Source of the DNA: Pseudonocardia petroleophila
GTDB lineage: Bacteria > Actinomycetota > Actinomycetes > Mycobacteriales > Pseudonocardiaceae
NCBI RefSeq assembly: GCF_014235185.1
Contig: NZ_CP060131.1
Span: 4,471,501-4,535,500, forward strand
Direction of reading: 5' to 3'
Length of the DNA: 64,000 bases
Shown here: one piece after another, positions 25,996 through 34,774 of the stretch
Layout: each line of letters starts with the position of its first letter
Numbering within the stretch: position 1 is the stretch's first letter
Made by a program: the position numbers and the translations under genes
Notes under the pieces: generated by a model
Databases searched by the model: none
What the model was told of the DNA's origin: nothing
The model's input: only the letters and a program-made list of their open reading frames with translations

Positions 25996-28280
25996 GCAGC
26001 TCCACCCTCTACGCCCACCTGTGGGGCACCCCCGAGCTGGCGGCGGTCTTCGACGAGCGCGCGATGCTGCAGACCTGGCTCGACGTCCTCGCCGCGCTCG
26101 CCCGCGCGCAGGCGTCCCTCGGGATCGTCCCCGACTCGGCGGCCGCGGCGCTCGCCGAGATCGGCATCGACGACCTCGACCTCGACCACGTCGCCGAGCA
26201 GACCCGGGCCACCTCGCACTCGACGCTCGGCCTGATCCGGGGCCTGCTGCGGGTGCTGCCCGAGCACGCCCGCGAGCACGTCTACGTCGGGGCGACGGTG
26301 CAGGACGTCACCGACAGCTGGTTCGGGATCGTCATGCGCGACGTCGGCGCGATCGTGCGGCGCGACCTGCTCGCCGTCGAGGGGCGGCTGCTGGCGCTCG
26401 CGCGGGAGCACCGGAGCACCGTGATGGCCGGGCGGACCCACGGGCAGCCCGGTGCGCCGATCACGTTCGGCTTCAAGGTCGCGTCCTGGGCCGACGAGGT
26501 GCACCGCCACCTCGACCGGCTGGACGAGGGCGCCCCGCGCTGGACGGTCGGGCAGCTCGGCGGGGCCGTCGGCGCGCTCGCGTTCTTCGGCGCCGACGGG
26601 CCGCAGCTGCGGGCCCGGTTCTGCGCGGAGCTCGGGCTCGGCGACCCCGGCATCTCCTGGCTCACCGCGCGCGACCGCGTCGCGGAGTTCGGCGGGGTGC
26701 TGGCCGGGGTCTGCGGCACGCTGGCGCGGATCGGCACCGAGGTCTACGAGCTCGCCCGCCCGGAGATCGGCGAGCTGGCCGAGGCCGCGCCACCGGGGGC
26801 CGTCAGCTCGATCACGATGCCGCACAAGCGCAACCCCGAGGGCAGCGAGCACCTCGACACCCTCGCCCGCCTCGCCCGGTCCTCGGCCGCGGTGCTGCTG
26901 GAGGGGATGGTCGGCGGCCACGAGCGCGACGGGCGGTCGTGGAAGGCCGAGTGGATCGCGCTGCCGGAGGTCTGCCAGCTCACCGGCACCGCCACGGCGC
27001 TGGCGCTGCGCCTGCTCGACGGCCTGGAGGTCGACGCGGCGGCGATGGCCGCGAACGCGCAGCGCTACGGCGGGGGGCTGACCTCCGAGCGGGTGCTGGC
27101 CGGGCTGTCCGGGGTGCTCGGCAAGCACCGCGCCCAGCAGGTGCTGCACGAGGTGCTGCGCGAGTCCGGCGAGGACCTCGTGGCCGGGCTCGTCGCGCGC
27201 GGGGTGGCCGACGAGGCGCAGGTCCGGGCCTGGGCGACCGGCCCCGCCGTCGACGCGGCGGCGGGGATGGTGGACGGCGTCGTTGCGCGGGCGCGCTCGT
27301 GCGCGGAAAGGGTGGCCCTGGCCACCCTTTCCGCGCACGGCCGCTTTCCGCTCGGCGTGTTCCCGACACCGCTGCACCGCGCACACCGCCTGGAGGCCGC
27401 GCTCGGCTGCGGGCCGGTGTGGGTCAAGCGCGACGACCTCGCCGGGTTCGGGGTCGCCGGCAACAAGACCCGGCCGCTGGAGGTCCTGGTCGCCGCCGCG
27501 CTCGCCGAGGGCGCCGACGTCCTCGTCACCGGGGGAGGGGCGGGGTCCAACTTCGCCCCCGCCGCCGCGCTGGCCGCCCGGGTCGCGGGGCTGGACTGCG
27601 AGCTGCTCGTCGCCGGCGCCCCGGGCGGCGCCCCCGCCCCGAACCTGGCGCTCGCCGTCGCCTCGGGGGCGGAGCTGCGCTACACCGGCGAGGACCGCAG
27701 CCGGCTCGACCGCGACGTCGCCGACCGCGCCGCCGAGCTGCGCGCGGCGGGCCGCCGCCCCTACGCCGTGCCCCGCGGGGGATCGACCGGGCTCGGGGCA
27801 CTGGGGTTCGCCGCCGCGGCGGCCGAGGTGCTCGCGGAGCTGACGCCCGCGCTGGTCGTGCTGTCGGTCGGCTCGGGCGGCAGCATCGCCGGGCTGACGG
27901 CCGGGTTCGCCGCGGCCGGCGTCGACGTGCCGGTGCTCGGGGTGTCGGTGAGCCGCCCGCTGCCCGACATCGCCGCCCACGTCGCCGGGCTGGCCGCCGA
28001 CTGCGCGGCGCTGCTGGGCGGGCCCGTCCCCACCGCCCCCGAGTGGGTCGACGCCCGCGGCGCCGGGTTCGGCGTCGCGTCGGCGCGCGACCGCGACGCC
28101 GCCCGCCTCGCCCTGCACACCGAGGGCCTGCTGCTCGACGACTCCTACGGCGCGAAGGCGTTCGCGGTGCTGCTCGACCGGCTCCCCGCCGCCGGCCCGG
28201 TCGTGTACTGGCACACCGGCGGCGTGCTCCCCGCCCTCACCCACCTACCCGCCAGCCCCGACGTGGAGGCCCCGCAGTGA
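25980..28280 (+). CDS. Fusion: fumarase/adenylosuccinate-lyase-family lyase + PLP D-cysteine desulfhydrase-like domain
   Basis: 766 aa in one open frame. Residues 1-435 are an adenylosuccinate lyase/PcaB-type lyase: EQTRATSHSTLGL, AGRTHGQPGAPITFG and the signature SSITMPHKRNPEGS. Residues about 450-766 are a fold-type II PLP domain like D-cysteine desulfhydrase, ACC deaminase or cysteate sulfo-lyase: WVKRDDLAGFGVAGNKTRPL (Lys Schiff base region), TGGGAGSNF and SVGSGGSIAGLTAGF. A 42-bp perfect palindrome codes the linker. The lyase probably makes or breaks an N-succinyl or carboxy-muconate-like bond; the second domain probably eliminates an amine or thiol/sulfite. Separate translation of the second domain cannot be excluded. 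Confidence 0.78.
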   Translation: MGTRLSSSTLYAHLWGTPELAAVFDERAMLQTWLDVLAALARAQASLGIVPDSAAAALAEIGIDDLDLDHVAEQTRATSHSTLGLIRGLLRVLPEHAREHVYVGATVQDVTDSWFGIVMRDVGAIVRRDLLAVEGRLLALAREHRSTVMAGRTHGQPGAPITFGFKVASWADEVHRHLDRLDEGAPRWTVGQLGGAVGALAFFGADGPQLRARFCAELGLGDPGISWLTARDRVAEFGGVLAGVCGTLARIGTEVYELARPEIGELAEAAPPGAVSSITMPHKRNPEGSEHLDTLARLARSSAAVLLEGMVGGHERDGRSWKAEWIALPEVCQLTGTATALALRLLDGLEVDAAAMAANAQRYGGGLTSERVLAGLSGVLGKHRAQQVLHEVLRESGEDLVAGLVARGVADEAQVRAWATGPAVDAAAGMVDGVVARARSCAERVALATLSAHGRFPLGVFPTPLHRAHRLEAALGCGPVWVKRDDLAGFGVAGNKTRPLEVLVAAALAEGADVLVTGGGAGSNFAPAAALAARVAGLDCELLVAGAPGGAPAPNLALAVASGAELRYTGEDRSRLDRDVADRAAELRAAGRRPYAVPRGGSTGLGALGFAAAAAEVLAELTPALVVLSVGSGGSIAGLTAGFAAAGVDVPVLGVSVSRPLPDIAAHVAGLAADCAALLGGPVPTAPEWVDARGAGFGVASARDRDAARLALHTEGLLLDDSYGAKAFAVLLDRLPAAGPVVYWHTGGVLPALTHLPASPDVEAPQ
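27298..27339. repeat. 42-bp palindrome (family P) inside the lyase-PLP fusion gene
   Basis: Perfect 20-bp arms (27298-27317 and 27320-27339) with a CT centre. It is read in frame as 14 codons (about S-C-A-E-R-V-A-L-A-T-L-S-A-H), exactly between the two enzyme domains. The arms match the intergenic terminator at 52578-52619 in most positions, so a terminator-type element lies within a coding region. Confidence 0.85.
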
Positions 28281-29794
28281 CCACCCCCCGCCGCACCCGC
28301 GAGGGCGGACCGCCCCAGGGCGGCCCGGCCCGCGAGCTGGTCGAGTCCGGGTTCGCCCTGGAGAACGCCGACGCCCCGTTCCTGCACCGCGGGCTCAACC
28401 TCGCCGACATCTCCCACGTCCTCGACCTCGCCCGCCGCGGCATCGTCGCCCCCGACGCCGAGCGGGAGCTGCTTGCCCTGCTCCTCGACGTCCACGAGAT
28501 CCCGGCCGAGGACTTCCCCTACGACCCGGAGTTCGGCGAGGCCTACAACTCCCGCGAGCACTACTTCGTCGGCCGGATCGGCGACGCCGCGGGCTGGCTG
28601 CACGCCGGGCGCCCGCGCCGCGAGGCCACCCGGATCGCGCTGCGCCTGCACCTGCGCCGCCAGCTCGCCGAGCTCGTCACCGAGGCCGTCGCCTTCGCGC
28701 GCGTGGCCTGCGACCGCGCCGAGGAGCACTCCCACACCCTGCTCCCGGACCAGACCTACCTGCAGCAGGCCCAGCCGTCGACGTTCGGGCACTACCTGCT
28801 CTCGTTCGTCTACTCCTGCGTCCGCGACGCCCGCCGCCTGCTCGACGAGCTCGACTGGGTCGACTGCTCGCCCGGGGGCGCGGGCTGCGTCAACGGCACC
28901 CGGCTGCTCGAGGACCGCAGCTTCATCGCCGCCTCGCTCGGGTTCGAGGGCGTCATCGAGCACACCCGCGACGCGATGTGGCAGGTCGACGGCCTGATCC
29001 ACGTGCTGGCGACGGCCTCGAGCCTGCTGTCGAACTTCTCCAAGCTCGCCGAGGACCTGGAGATCTTCTCCTCGAGCGAGTTCGACTTCGTCGACCTCGA
29101 CGACTCCTTCACCCGCTCGTCGGTGCTCATGCCGAACAAGCGCAACCCCTACGCGCTGGCGATCGTCCGCGGCGCGTCGGGCGTGATCATCGGTCGGCTC
29201 TCCGGCTTCCTCGCGGTGACGAAGAGCCCGTCGGCCCGCAGCGACAACCTGATCTTCGCCTACGGCGAGGTGCCCCGGGCCCTGGACCTCACCCTGCGGA
29301 TCACGCGCCTGTTCACCGGCGTCGTGCGCACCCTGCGGGTCAACGCCGACCGGATGGCCGAGGAGCTCGCCCGCGGCTACACCCAGGCCACCGACCTCGC
29401 CGAGCACCTCGTGCAGCGGGTCGGCGTCGACTACCGCACCGCCTACGTCGTGGTCGGTCGCGCGGTCCGCACCGCCAGCCGGGCCGGGATCCCGGGCGGC
29501 GGCATCACCGGCGAGATGATCGACGAGGCCGCGCGGGAGCACACCGGCCACGACTGGGGCCTCGCCGGGGCCGACCTGTCCGAGGTGCTCGACCCCTGGC
29601 GGATCGTCCTGTCGCGCGCGGCCCAGGGCGGGGCCGCGCCCGACGCCGTCGCCGCCATGATCGCCTCCCTGCGCACCCGCCTCGACGGCCTCGACGCCGA
29701 GGCCGCCGCCCGGACCGCGGGCTTCGACCGCGTCGAGGACGCCCTGCTCGAGACCGCGCGCGCCGTGGTCGACCACAAGGAGAACCGATGCTGA
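28277..29794 (+). CDS. Argininosuccinate lyase-like protein of unknown substrate
   Basis: 505 aa, fumarase/aspartase superfamily. The signature SSVLMPNKRNPYALAI is intact, supplying the catalytic serine loop, and LQQAQPSTFGHYLLSF aligns with the second ASL region. There the canonical T-H-L-Q-x-A-Q-P is T-Y-L-Q-Q-A-Q-P: the active-site histidine is a tyrosine. True arginine synthesis is therefore unlikely; a related reaction releasing fumarate or an analogue from an N-substituted aspartate is plausible. GTG start overlaps the fusion gene by 4 bases; the stop overlaps the DUF1116 gene by 7. Confidence 0.8.
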   Translation: MTTPRRTREGGPPQGGPARELVESGFALENADAPFLHRGLNLADISHVLDLARRGIVAPDAERELLALLLDVHEIPAEDFPYDPEFGEAYNSREHYFVGRIGDAAGWLHAGRPRREATRIALRLHLRRQLAELVTEAVAFARVACDRAEEHSHTLLPDQTYLQQAQPSTFGHYLLSFVYSCVRDARRLLDELDWVDCSPGGAGCVNGTRLLEDRSFIAASLGFEGVIEHTRDAMWQVDGLIHVLATASSLLSNFSKLAEDLEIFSSSEFDFVDLDDSFTRSSVLMPNKRNPYALAIVRGASGVIIGRLSGFLAVTKSPSARSDNLIFAYGEVPRALDLTLRITRLFTGVVRTLRVNADRMAEELARGYTQATDLAEHLVQRVGVDYRTAYVVVGRAVRTASRAGIPGGGITGEMIDEAAREHTGHDWGLAGADLSEVLDPWRIVLSRAAQGGAAPDAVAAMIASLRTRLDGLDAEAAARTAGFDRVEDALLETARAVVDHKENRC

Positions 29795-31179
29795 CGCTCC
29801 CCACCGATGTCGCCGTCGTCAACGTCGGGCTGCCGATGTTCGCCGACTCCGTCCGCGAGCAGGGCGTGCCCGTCCAGCAGGTGGACTGGTCGCCCCCCGC
29901 GGGCGGCGACCCCGACCTCGTCGCCGCCCTGACCCGGGTCTACGGTCCGCGGGCCGCGGAGATCGACGCCGCGAACGCGGAGGTCGTGCGCCGCCTCGAC
30001 GAGGGCGTGCCCACCCTGACCGGCGTGTCCCGGGTCGCCGACGTCCTGCCCGGGCTCGGCGAGCGCACCCTGCTGCACTGCGGGCCGTCGATCACCTGGG
30101 ACCGGGTGTGCGACCCGCTGCGCCGCTCGATGCGCGCCGCCGTCGTCGCCGAGGGCTGGGCGTCCGACGTCGACGAGGCCGGGCGGGCGCTGGCCGACGG
30201 GTCGGTGACGCTGGCCCCGGCCAACGCCCACGACACGGTGGTGCCGATGGCCAGCGCGATCGGCCCGTCCGCGCCGGTGTGGGTCGTCGACTGCCCGCAG
30301 GGCGGCACCCGCGCCTACGCGCCGATCAACCAGGGACCGGGCGAGGTGCCGTGGTTCGGCCGCGAGACCCCCGCCGCGATCGAGCGGCTGCGGTTCCTGC
30401 GCGACGTCGCGGGCCCCGCGCTCGCGCGCGTCGTCGAGGAGGCGGGCCCGCTCGACGTGTTCGCCCTCGCGAAGCAGGGCGTCGCGATGGGCGACGACCT
30501 GCACATGCGCACCCAGGCCACCACCAACCTGCTCATCCGGACCTGGCTGCCGCAGATCGCCGCGCTGCCCTCGCCCGAGCGCGAGCAGGTGGCACGGTTC
30601 CTGGCGGGCAACCACCTGTTCTTCCTCACCGTCGCGATGGCCGGGGCGCGCTCGCTGACGGCGTGGGCCGGGCAGGTGCGGGGGTCGAGCATCGTCACGA
30701 CGATGAGCCGCAACGGCACCGACTTCGGCATCCGGCTCGCGGGCTCCGACACCTGGCACATCACCGACTCCCCGCCCGTCGGTGACGCGCTCTACAACGC
30801 CGGCATGGGCCCCGACGACGCCGCGCCCGACATCGGCGACAGCGCGGTGCTCGAGCTGACCGGCCTCGGCGGGCCCGCGGCCGGCGGCTCGCCCGCCGTC
30901 GCCGGGTTCCTCGGCGGCACGATGGCGGCCGCCGCGGAGGCCACCGAGCGGTTCGCGCGGATCAGCGCGGGGCGCAGCAGCCGCTTCACGCTGCCGCCGA
31001 TGGGCTTCGTCGGCACGCCGCTGGGCGTCGACGTCCGCCGGGTGGTGGAGCTGGGCATCCGCCCGCAGGTCACCACCGGGATCCTGCACGCCCACGACGG
31101 CAGCGGGCAGGTCGGCGCCGGGGTGGCGACGGCCCCGGCCGCGTGCTTCGAGGCGGCCCTGAAGGAACTGGCCGGCTGA
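29788..31179 (+). CDS. allG: DUF1116 protein, AllG subunit of oxamate transcarbamylase
   Basis: 463 aa. DUF1116 (YlbE) family: early VVNVGLPMFADSVREQGVPV, LAPANAHDTVVPMASAIGPS, and the C-terminal PPMGFVGTPLGVDVRRVVEL. In E. coli this protein acts with FdrA (AllF) and DUF2877 (AllH) to transfer the carbamoyl group of oxalurate to phosphate, giving oxamate and carbamoyl phosphate. All partners are in the window (31181, 37637, 39178), though on another strand for AllF and the kinase. The E. coli function is established; substrate in this organism is inferred. Confidence 0.85.
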   Translation: MLTLPTDVAVVNVGLPMFADSVREQGVPVQQVDWSPPAGGDPDLVAALTRVYGPRAAEIDAANAEVVRRLDEGVPTLTGVSRVADVLPGLGERTLLHCGPSITWDRVCDPLRRSMRAAVVAEGWASDVDEAGRALADGSVTLAPANAHDTVVPMASAIGPSAPVWVVDCPQGGTRAYAPINQGPGEVPWFGRETPAAIERLRFLRDVAGPALARVVEEAGPLDVFALAKQGVAMGDDLHMRTQATTNLLIRTWLPQIAALPSPEREQVARFLAGNHLFFLTVAMAGARSLTAWAGQVRGSSIVTTMSRNGTDFGIRLAGSDTWHITDSPPVGDALYNAGMGPDDAAPDIGDSAVLELTGLGGPAAGGSPAVAGFLGGTMAAAAEATERFARISAGRSSRFTLPPMGFVGTPLGVDVRRVVELGIRPQVTTGILHAHDGSGQVGAGVATAPAACFEAALKELAG

Positions 31180-31180
31180 C

Positions 31181-31978
31181 GTGGGGGACCGGGGACGGTC
31201 GGCGGCGCGCCCGCCCGGGCGGGCCACCACGACGCTCGACGTCGGTCTCGGCGTCCGCGAGGTGCTGGCCGGGCCCGCGACCGGGCAGGTGGTCTCCGTC
31301 CACCGGGTGGCCGCCTACCTGCGGTTCCCGGCCGGGCTGATCGCCCTGACCAGCGGGCTCGCCCCGTCCGGGCCGCTGCACCTGCGCGTGGCCGTGCTCC
31401 CCGGTCTGCACGTGGGGGAGCGGGTGGTCGTCGAGGGCCCGGCGCTGTCGGGGCCGACCTGGTCGCGGTCCCTCGACGCGCCCACCTGGACCGGATCCCT
31501 CCCCCCGCATCCTCCTGCCGGTGGTCGCACACCCGGCCGAGGTGTGCGCGCGCTGCGGGACCTCGCCGCGCGCCTCGGCGGCCGCGGACCCGGCCTGACC
31601 CCCGAGGGCGACGACGTGCTCGCCGGGGCGCTGCTGGCGACGCGGGCCGTGGCGGGGCCGTCGGTCGAACCGGAGCTGCGGGAGATCGCCGCGTCGGTGC
31701 GCACCACGGAGGTGGCGGCGGCGTTCCTGGCCTGGGCGGCGCGCGGGCAGTGCATCGCCCCCGCCCACGACCGGCTCACCGCCACCGACGACCACGCCCG
31801 CCGCAGCGCGGAGCGGCGGTTGCGGGCCATCGGGGCCAGCTCGGGCGCGGCCCTGCTGCGGGGTCTGCGGTGGGGTCTGCGGTGGGGGAGCGGTCAGGCC
31901 TCGGGCACCGACAACCAGATCGCCCTGCTGGGGTCGGCACCGGAGTTCGACCAGCTGTGCGGGCGGTCGGTGGGGTAG
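31181..31978 (+). CDS. allH: DUF2877 protein, AllH subunit of oxamate transcarbamylase
   Basis: 265 aa. The family signature GPGLTPEGDDVLAGALLATR is near residue 140, followed by GASSGAALLRGL, where relatives have a similar SG-containing turn. Begins GTG one base after the AllG stop. Works with AllF and AllG in oxalurate phosphorolysis. Its last 85 bases overlap the convergent XRE-cupin gene, including a short in-frame duplication giving LRWGLRWG. Confidence 0.8.
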   Translation: MGDRGRSAARPPGRATTTLDVGLGVREVLAGPATGQVVSVHRVAAYLRFPAGLIALTSGLAPSGPLHLRVAVLPGLHVGERVVVEGPALSGPTWSRSLDAPTWTGSLPPHPPAGGRTPGRGVRALRDLAARLGGRGPGLTPEGDDVLAGALLATRAVAGPSVEPELREIAASVRTTEVAAAFLAWAARGQCIAPAHDRLTATDDHARRSAERRLRAIGASSGAALLRGLRWGLRWGSGQASGTDNQIALLGSAPEFDQLCGRSVG

Positions 31979-32496
31979 TGCAGCGCGTCGCCGTCCCGCA
32001 GGGTGTACCGCTCGCCCGCCACCTCGACGTCGAGGGCGCCCTCCAGCACCAGCAGCAGCTCCTCGCCGGGCCGCGGCCGGGGGCGGCCCCCGGCTCCCGC
32101 CGCGATGGTCGCCACCGAGCCCGCGGCGCGGAACCGCTCGGGCGGCCCGCTGATCCCGCGCAGCTCCACCCCCTCCGCCTCGGAGCGGACGGCCGGGCGC
32201 GCGCCCGCGGGGACGTGCGCGGCGACGGGGACGGTGTCGACGCCCTCCACGAAGTGCCCGATGGGGCGCTCCAGCGCGGCCGCGAGCTTGAGCAGCGTGG
32301 TGATCGTGGGGACCATGTCGCTGCGCTCCACCTTGTGGATCGCGGCGGCGGAGACGCCCGAGCGCTGCGCGAGCTGCTGCAGGGACAGGCCGATCTGCTG
32401 GCGCAGGTCGCGCACCTTCGGACCGATGGCGCCGACGATCGGCTCCCACGCCGCGGGGTCGCCCGGGCCGCGCGTCTCGGGCGGGGCAGCGGTCAT
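31894..32496 (-). CDS. XRE-cupin regulator of the nitrile/oxamate supercluster
   Basis: 200 aa. The helix-turn-helix spans about residues 28-82 (QIGLSLQQLAQRSGVSAAAI, HKVERSDMVPTITTLLKLA). A cupin barrel follows from about 125 (GEELLLVLEGALDVEVAGER, DGDALHYPTDRPHSW). ATG at 32496 follows AAGGAG. It is encoded between two operons of the cluster, and TATAGT-type repeats lie in its own divergent region and at other cluster promoters, so it is the best candidate for the local regulator. Ligand unknown. Confidence 0.86.
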   Translation of the reverse strand: MTAAPPETRGPGDPAAWEPIVGAIGPKVRDLRQQIGLSLQQLAQRSGVSAAAIHKVERSDMVPTITTLLKLAAALERPIGHFVEGVDTVPVAAHVPAGARPAVRSEAEGVELRGISGPPERFRAAGSVATIAAGAGGRPRPRPGEELLLVLEGALDVEVAGERYTLRDGDALHYPTDRPHSWSNSGADPSRAIWLSVPEA

Positions 32497-32507
32497 GTCG
32501 GCTCTCC

Positions 32508-32557
32508 TTGACACAGTGATCACGTTCAGTATAGTAGATTTCTCGTTGCTTATGGTG
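32508..32557 (+). promoter_or_regulatory. Promoter of the flavoprotein-nitrile hydratase operon with shared operator module
   Basis: TTGACA (32508-32513), 16-base spacer, TATAGT (32530-32535): a near-consensus promoter. GTGATCAC (32516-32523) is a perfect 8-bp palindrome in the spacer. A second TATG-type element follows about 20 bases downstream (32551). TATAGTAG-N3-CTC and TATG-TG parts match 24258-24283. Confidence 0.7.
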
Positions 32558-32616
32558 GACGCAAGCGTGATCGTCCACCTCCTATTACACATCGACCGAC
32601 GGAAGCGGGTTCCACC

Positions 32617-33966
32617 TTGCCTCGCAAGACGGTGATCATCGGCGGCGGCGCGGCGGGTCTGGGGTCCGCGGGCGGGGTCAAGGCCGCCGATCCCGGCGCC
32701 GACGTCGTCGTCTACACGGAGAACGAGGACGTCGCCTACAGCCCCTGCGGCATCCCCTACGTGCACGGCGGCGAGATCCCGGACTTCGAGCGGCTCTTCC
32801 TGGCCGGCAAGCAGGCCTACGTCGACGCCGGCATCGACGTCCACTACGAGACCGCGGTCACCGCGATCGACACCGCGGCCAAGACGGTCACGGTGGCGGG
32901 CGAGGGCGCGGTCTCCTACGACCAGCTCATCATCGCCACGGGCTGGAACTACGCCGACCCCGGCGTCCCCGGCGGCGAGCTGAGCGGCCTGTACTACGTC
33001 AAGAACATCCGGCGGGCCATGGAGTGGGACAAGGTCATCTCCGAGACGAAGAGCGCGGTGGTCGTCGAGGCCGGCCCGCTCGGCCTGGAGATGGTCACCG
33101 CGCTCGCGCACCGCGGCGTCGAGACGCACCTGATCGACCCGAACCCCTACGCGCTGGCGATGATGGCCGACCCGGACATCATGAAGCCGGTCGAGGACTC
33201 CTGGCGCGAGCTCGGCGTGCACCTGCACTTCAACACCACGCTCGAGGCGTTCCTCGGGGACGCCGACGGCAAGGTCCGGGCGGTGCAGACCTCCGGCGGC
33301 GAGATCGCGGCCGACCTCGTCGTCATCTCCACGCACAAGACGCCCGAGAACGCGCTCGCGAAGGCGGCCGGGATCAAGCTCGGCTCCACCGGGGCGATCG
33401 TCGTCGACGAGAGGATGAAGACCTCCGCGCCCGACGTGTGGGCCGCCGGCGACGTCGTCGAGATCCCGCACGGCCTCACCCGCACCCCGCTGCAGGGGCT
33501 GACCGGGTCGCACGCCTACGCCCAGGGCAAGACCGCGGGCACCAACGCCGGCGGCGGCGACCGCGCCTACCGCGCCGTGTACGTGCCCTGGGGCACGCCC
33601 GCGGGCAAGTGGGTCATCGGCGGGGCCTCCTTCGGCGAGGCCACGGCCACCGCGCTGGGCATCCCGTACGTCAAGGGCGAGGCCCAGGGCATCTCGCGGG
33701 CCCGCTACTACCCGGGCGTGCAGCCGGTGCGCGTGAAGCTGCTCGCCGAGCCGGGCACGCTGCGGCTCATCGGCGCGCAGATGGTCGGCGGCGGCGAGGG
33801 CATCAAGGAGCGGGCCGACTTCCTCGCCCAGGCCATCCGCTTCGGGATGACGCTGCACGACCTGTCGACGATGGAGAACGTCTACTCGCCGGCCATCGGG
33901 GCCCTCAACGAGCCGATCGTGGTGGCGGCCACGAACGGCGTCGCCGAGTCGAAGAAGAAGGCCTGA
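32617..33966 (+). CDS. FAD/NAD(P)-dependent oxidoreductase, CoA-disulfide reductase/NADH oxidase type
   Basis: 449 aa. FAD-binding IIGGGAAGLGSAGGVKAA at the N-terminus, a single redox cysteine in AYSPCGIPYVHGG, NAD-binding AVVVEAGPLGLEMVTAL, and DVWAAGDVVEIPHG. This is the pyridine nucleotide-disulfide oxidoreductase group that uses one cysteine (CoA-disulfide reductase, NADH oxidase, persulfide reductase). The NAD loop reads EAGPLG instead of the usual GxGxxG, so pyridine nucleotide binding may be altered. TTG start at 32617 after GGAAGCGGG. First gene of the operon leading to nitrile hydratase. Confidence 0.83.
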   Translation: MPRKTVIIGGGAAGLGSAGGVKAADPGADVVVYTENEDVAYSPCGIPYVHGGEIPDFERLFLAGKQAYVDAGIDVHYETAVTAIDTAAKTVTVAGEGAVSYDQLIIATGWNYADPGVPGGELSGLYYVKNIRRAMEWDKVISETKSAVVVEAGPLGLEMVTALAHRGVETHLIDPNPYALAMMADPDIMKPVEDSWRELGVHLHFNTTLEAFLGDADGKVRAVQTSGGEIAADLVVISTHKTPENALAKAAGIKLGSTGAIVVDERMKTSAPDVWAAGDVVEIPHGLTRTPLQGLTGSHAYAQGKTAGTNAGGGDRAYRAVYVPWGTPAGKWVIGGASFGEATATALGIPYVKGEAQGISRARYYPGVQPVRVKLLAEPGTLRLIGAQMVGGGEGIKERADFLAQAIRFGMTLHDLSTMENVYSPAIGALNEPIVVAATNGVAESKKKA

Positions 33967-33968
33967 CC

Positions 33969-34235
33969 ATGGCGGGCACGGGCTTCTTCGGCTGGTTGCG
34001 CAGCAACTCCGAGCACTACCTCCTGATCGCCGCCCACCAGAAGCTGGCCAGGACGCAGGGCTCCCCGCCCCCGCGGCCGCCGAAGGGGGCCAAGGAGATC
34101 TTCTGGCTGAAGGTCTTCGCGCCGACCTACGCGCTGCTGCCGTGGCCGCTGCGCAGCCGGATCATGCGGGCGATGCCCGGCAGCCACCGTCAGACCTGGG
34201 CAGCGCCGCCCCGATCCCAAGGACCCGCGGTCTGA
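33969..34235 (+). CDS. Small hypothetical protein between the flavoprotein and Sll0783-like genes
   Basis: 88 aa starting with ATG 2 bases after the upstream stop. N-terminal aromatic MAGTGFFGWLRSNSEHY, a proline-rich turn, then a hydrophobic/basic stretch (EIFWLKVFAPTYALLPWPLR) that could lie on or in a membrane. No family recognised. Tight spacing and good codon use support a real gene. Confidence 0.6.
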   Translation: MAGTGFFGWLRSNSEHYLLIAAHQKLARTQGSPPPRPPKGAKEIFWLKVFAPTYALLPWPLRSRIMRAMPGSHRQTWAAPPRSQGPAV

Positions 34236-34272
34236 CCGCGACAGGTATCCACCGCACCAGAAGGAGAAGAAC

Positions 34273-34758
34273 GTGGCTCAGATCAAGGGCGAGCGCCCCA
34301 CCGAGGGCGACATCATCGTCGACTACGACGAGAAGCTCTTCGACGACATCCAGGCCAACGAGGGCGAGAAGGCCTACATCTTCATGCACACCGTCCCCTA
34401 CGAGGGCTCGGTCGGCTTCGTCAACATGCTCACCGCCACCCGGATCAACCGGAAGGGCTTCGACACCTCGATGGTGCTCTACGGCCCCGGCGTGCTCATG
34501 GCGTCGGGTACCCGCGGCTTCCCCACCGTGGGCGCCGAGGCCTTCCCCGGCCACATGAACTTCAACAACCAGCTCCAGACGTTCATGAAGGAGGGCGGCA
34601 AGGTCTACGCGTGCCGCTTCGCCATGGCCGCGCTGTACGGCATGCGCGAGGCCGACCTCATCGAGGGCGTCAAGCCGATGCACCCGCTCGACGTGCTCGA
34701 CGCGACGCTCACCGCCCGCCGTGAGGGCGCCCTCGTCCTGCAGACCTGGACGCTCTGA
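34273..34758 (+). CDS. MSMEG_0572/Sll0783-type nitrogen starvation response protein
   Basis: 161 aa. Conserved blocks: GDIIVDYDEKLFDDIQANEG, AYIFMHTVPYEGSVG and GVLMASGTRGFPTVG. The family belongs to the Nit1C cluster, is induced by nitrogen starvation in cyanobacteria and has a DsrE-like fold by its sequence pattern; its reaction is not known. GTG start at 34273 after AAGGAG. It directly precedes the nitrile hydratase genes, with a stem-loop between. Confidence 0.85.
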   Translation: MAQIKGERPTEGDIIVDYDEKLFDDIQANEGEKAYIFMHTVPYEGSVGFVNMLTATRINRKGFDTSMVLYGPGVLMASGTRGFPTVGAEAFPGHMNFNNQLQTFMKEGGKVYACRFAMAALYGMREADLIEGVKPMHPLDVLDATLTARREGALVLQTWTL

Positions 34759-34774
34759 CACACGCCGGACCAGT

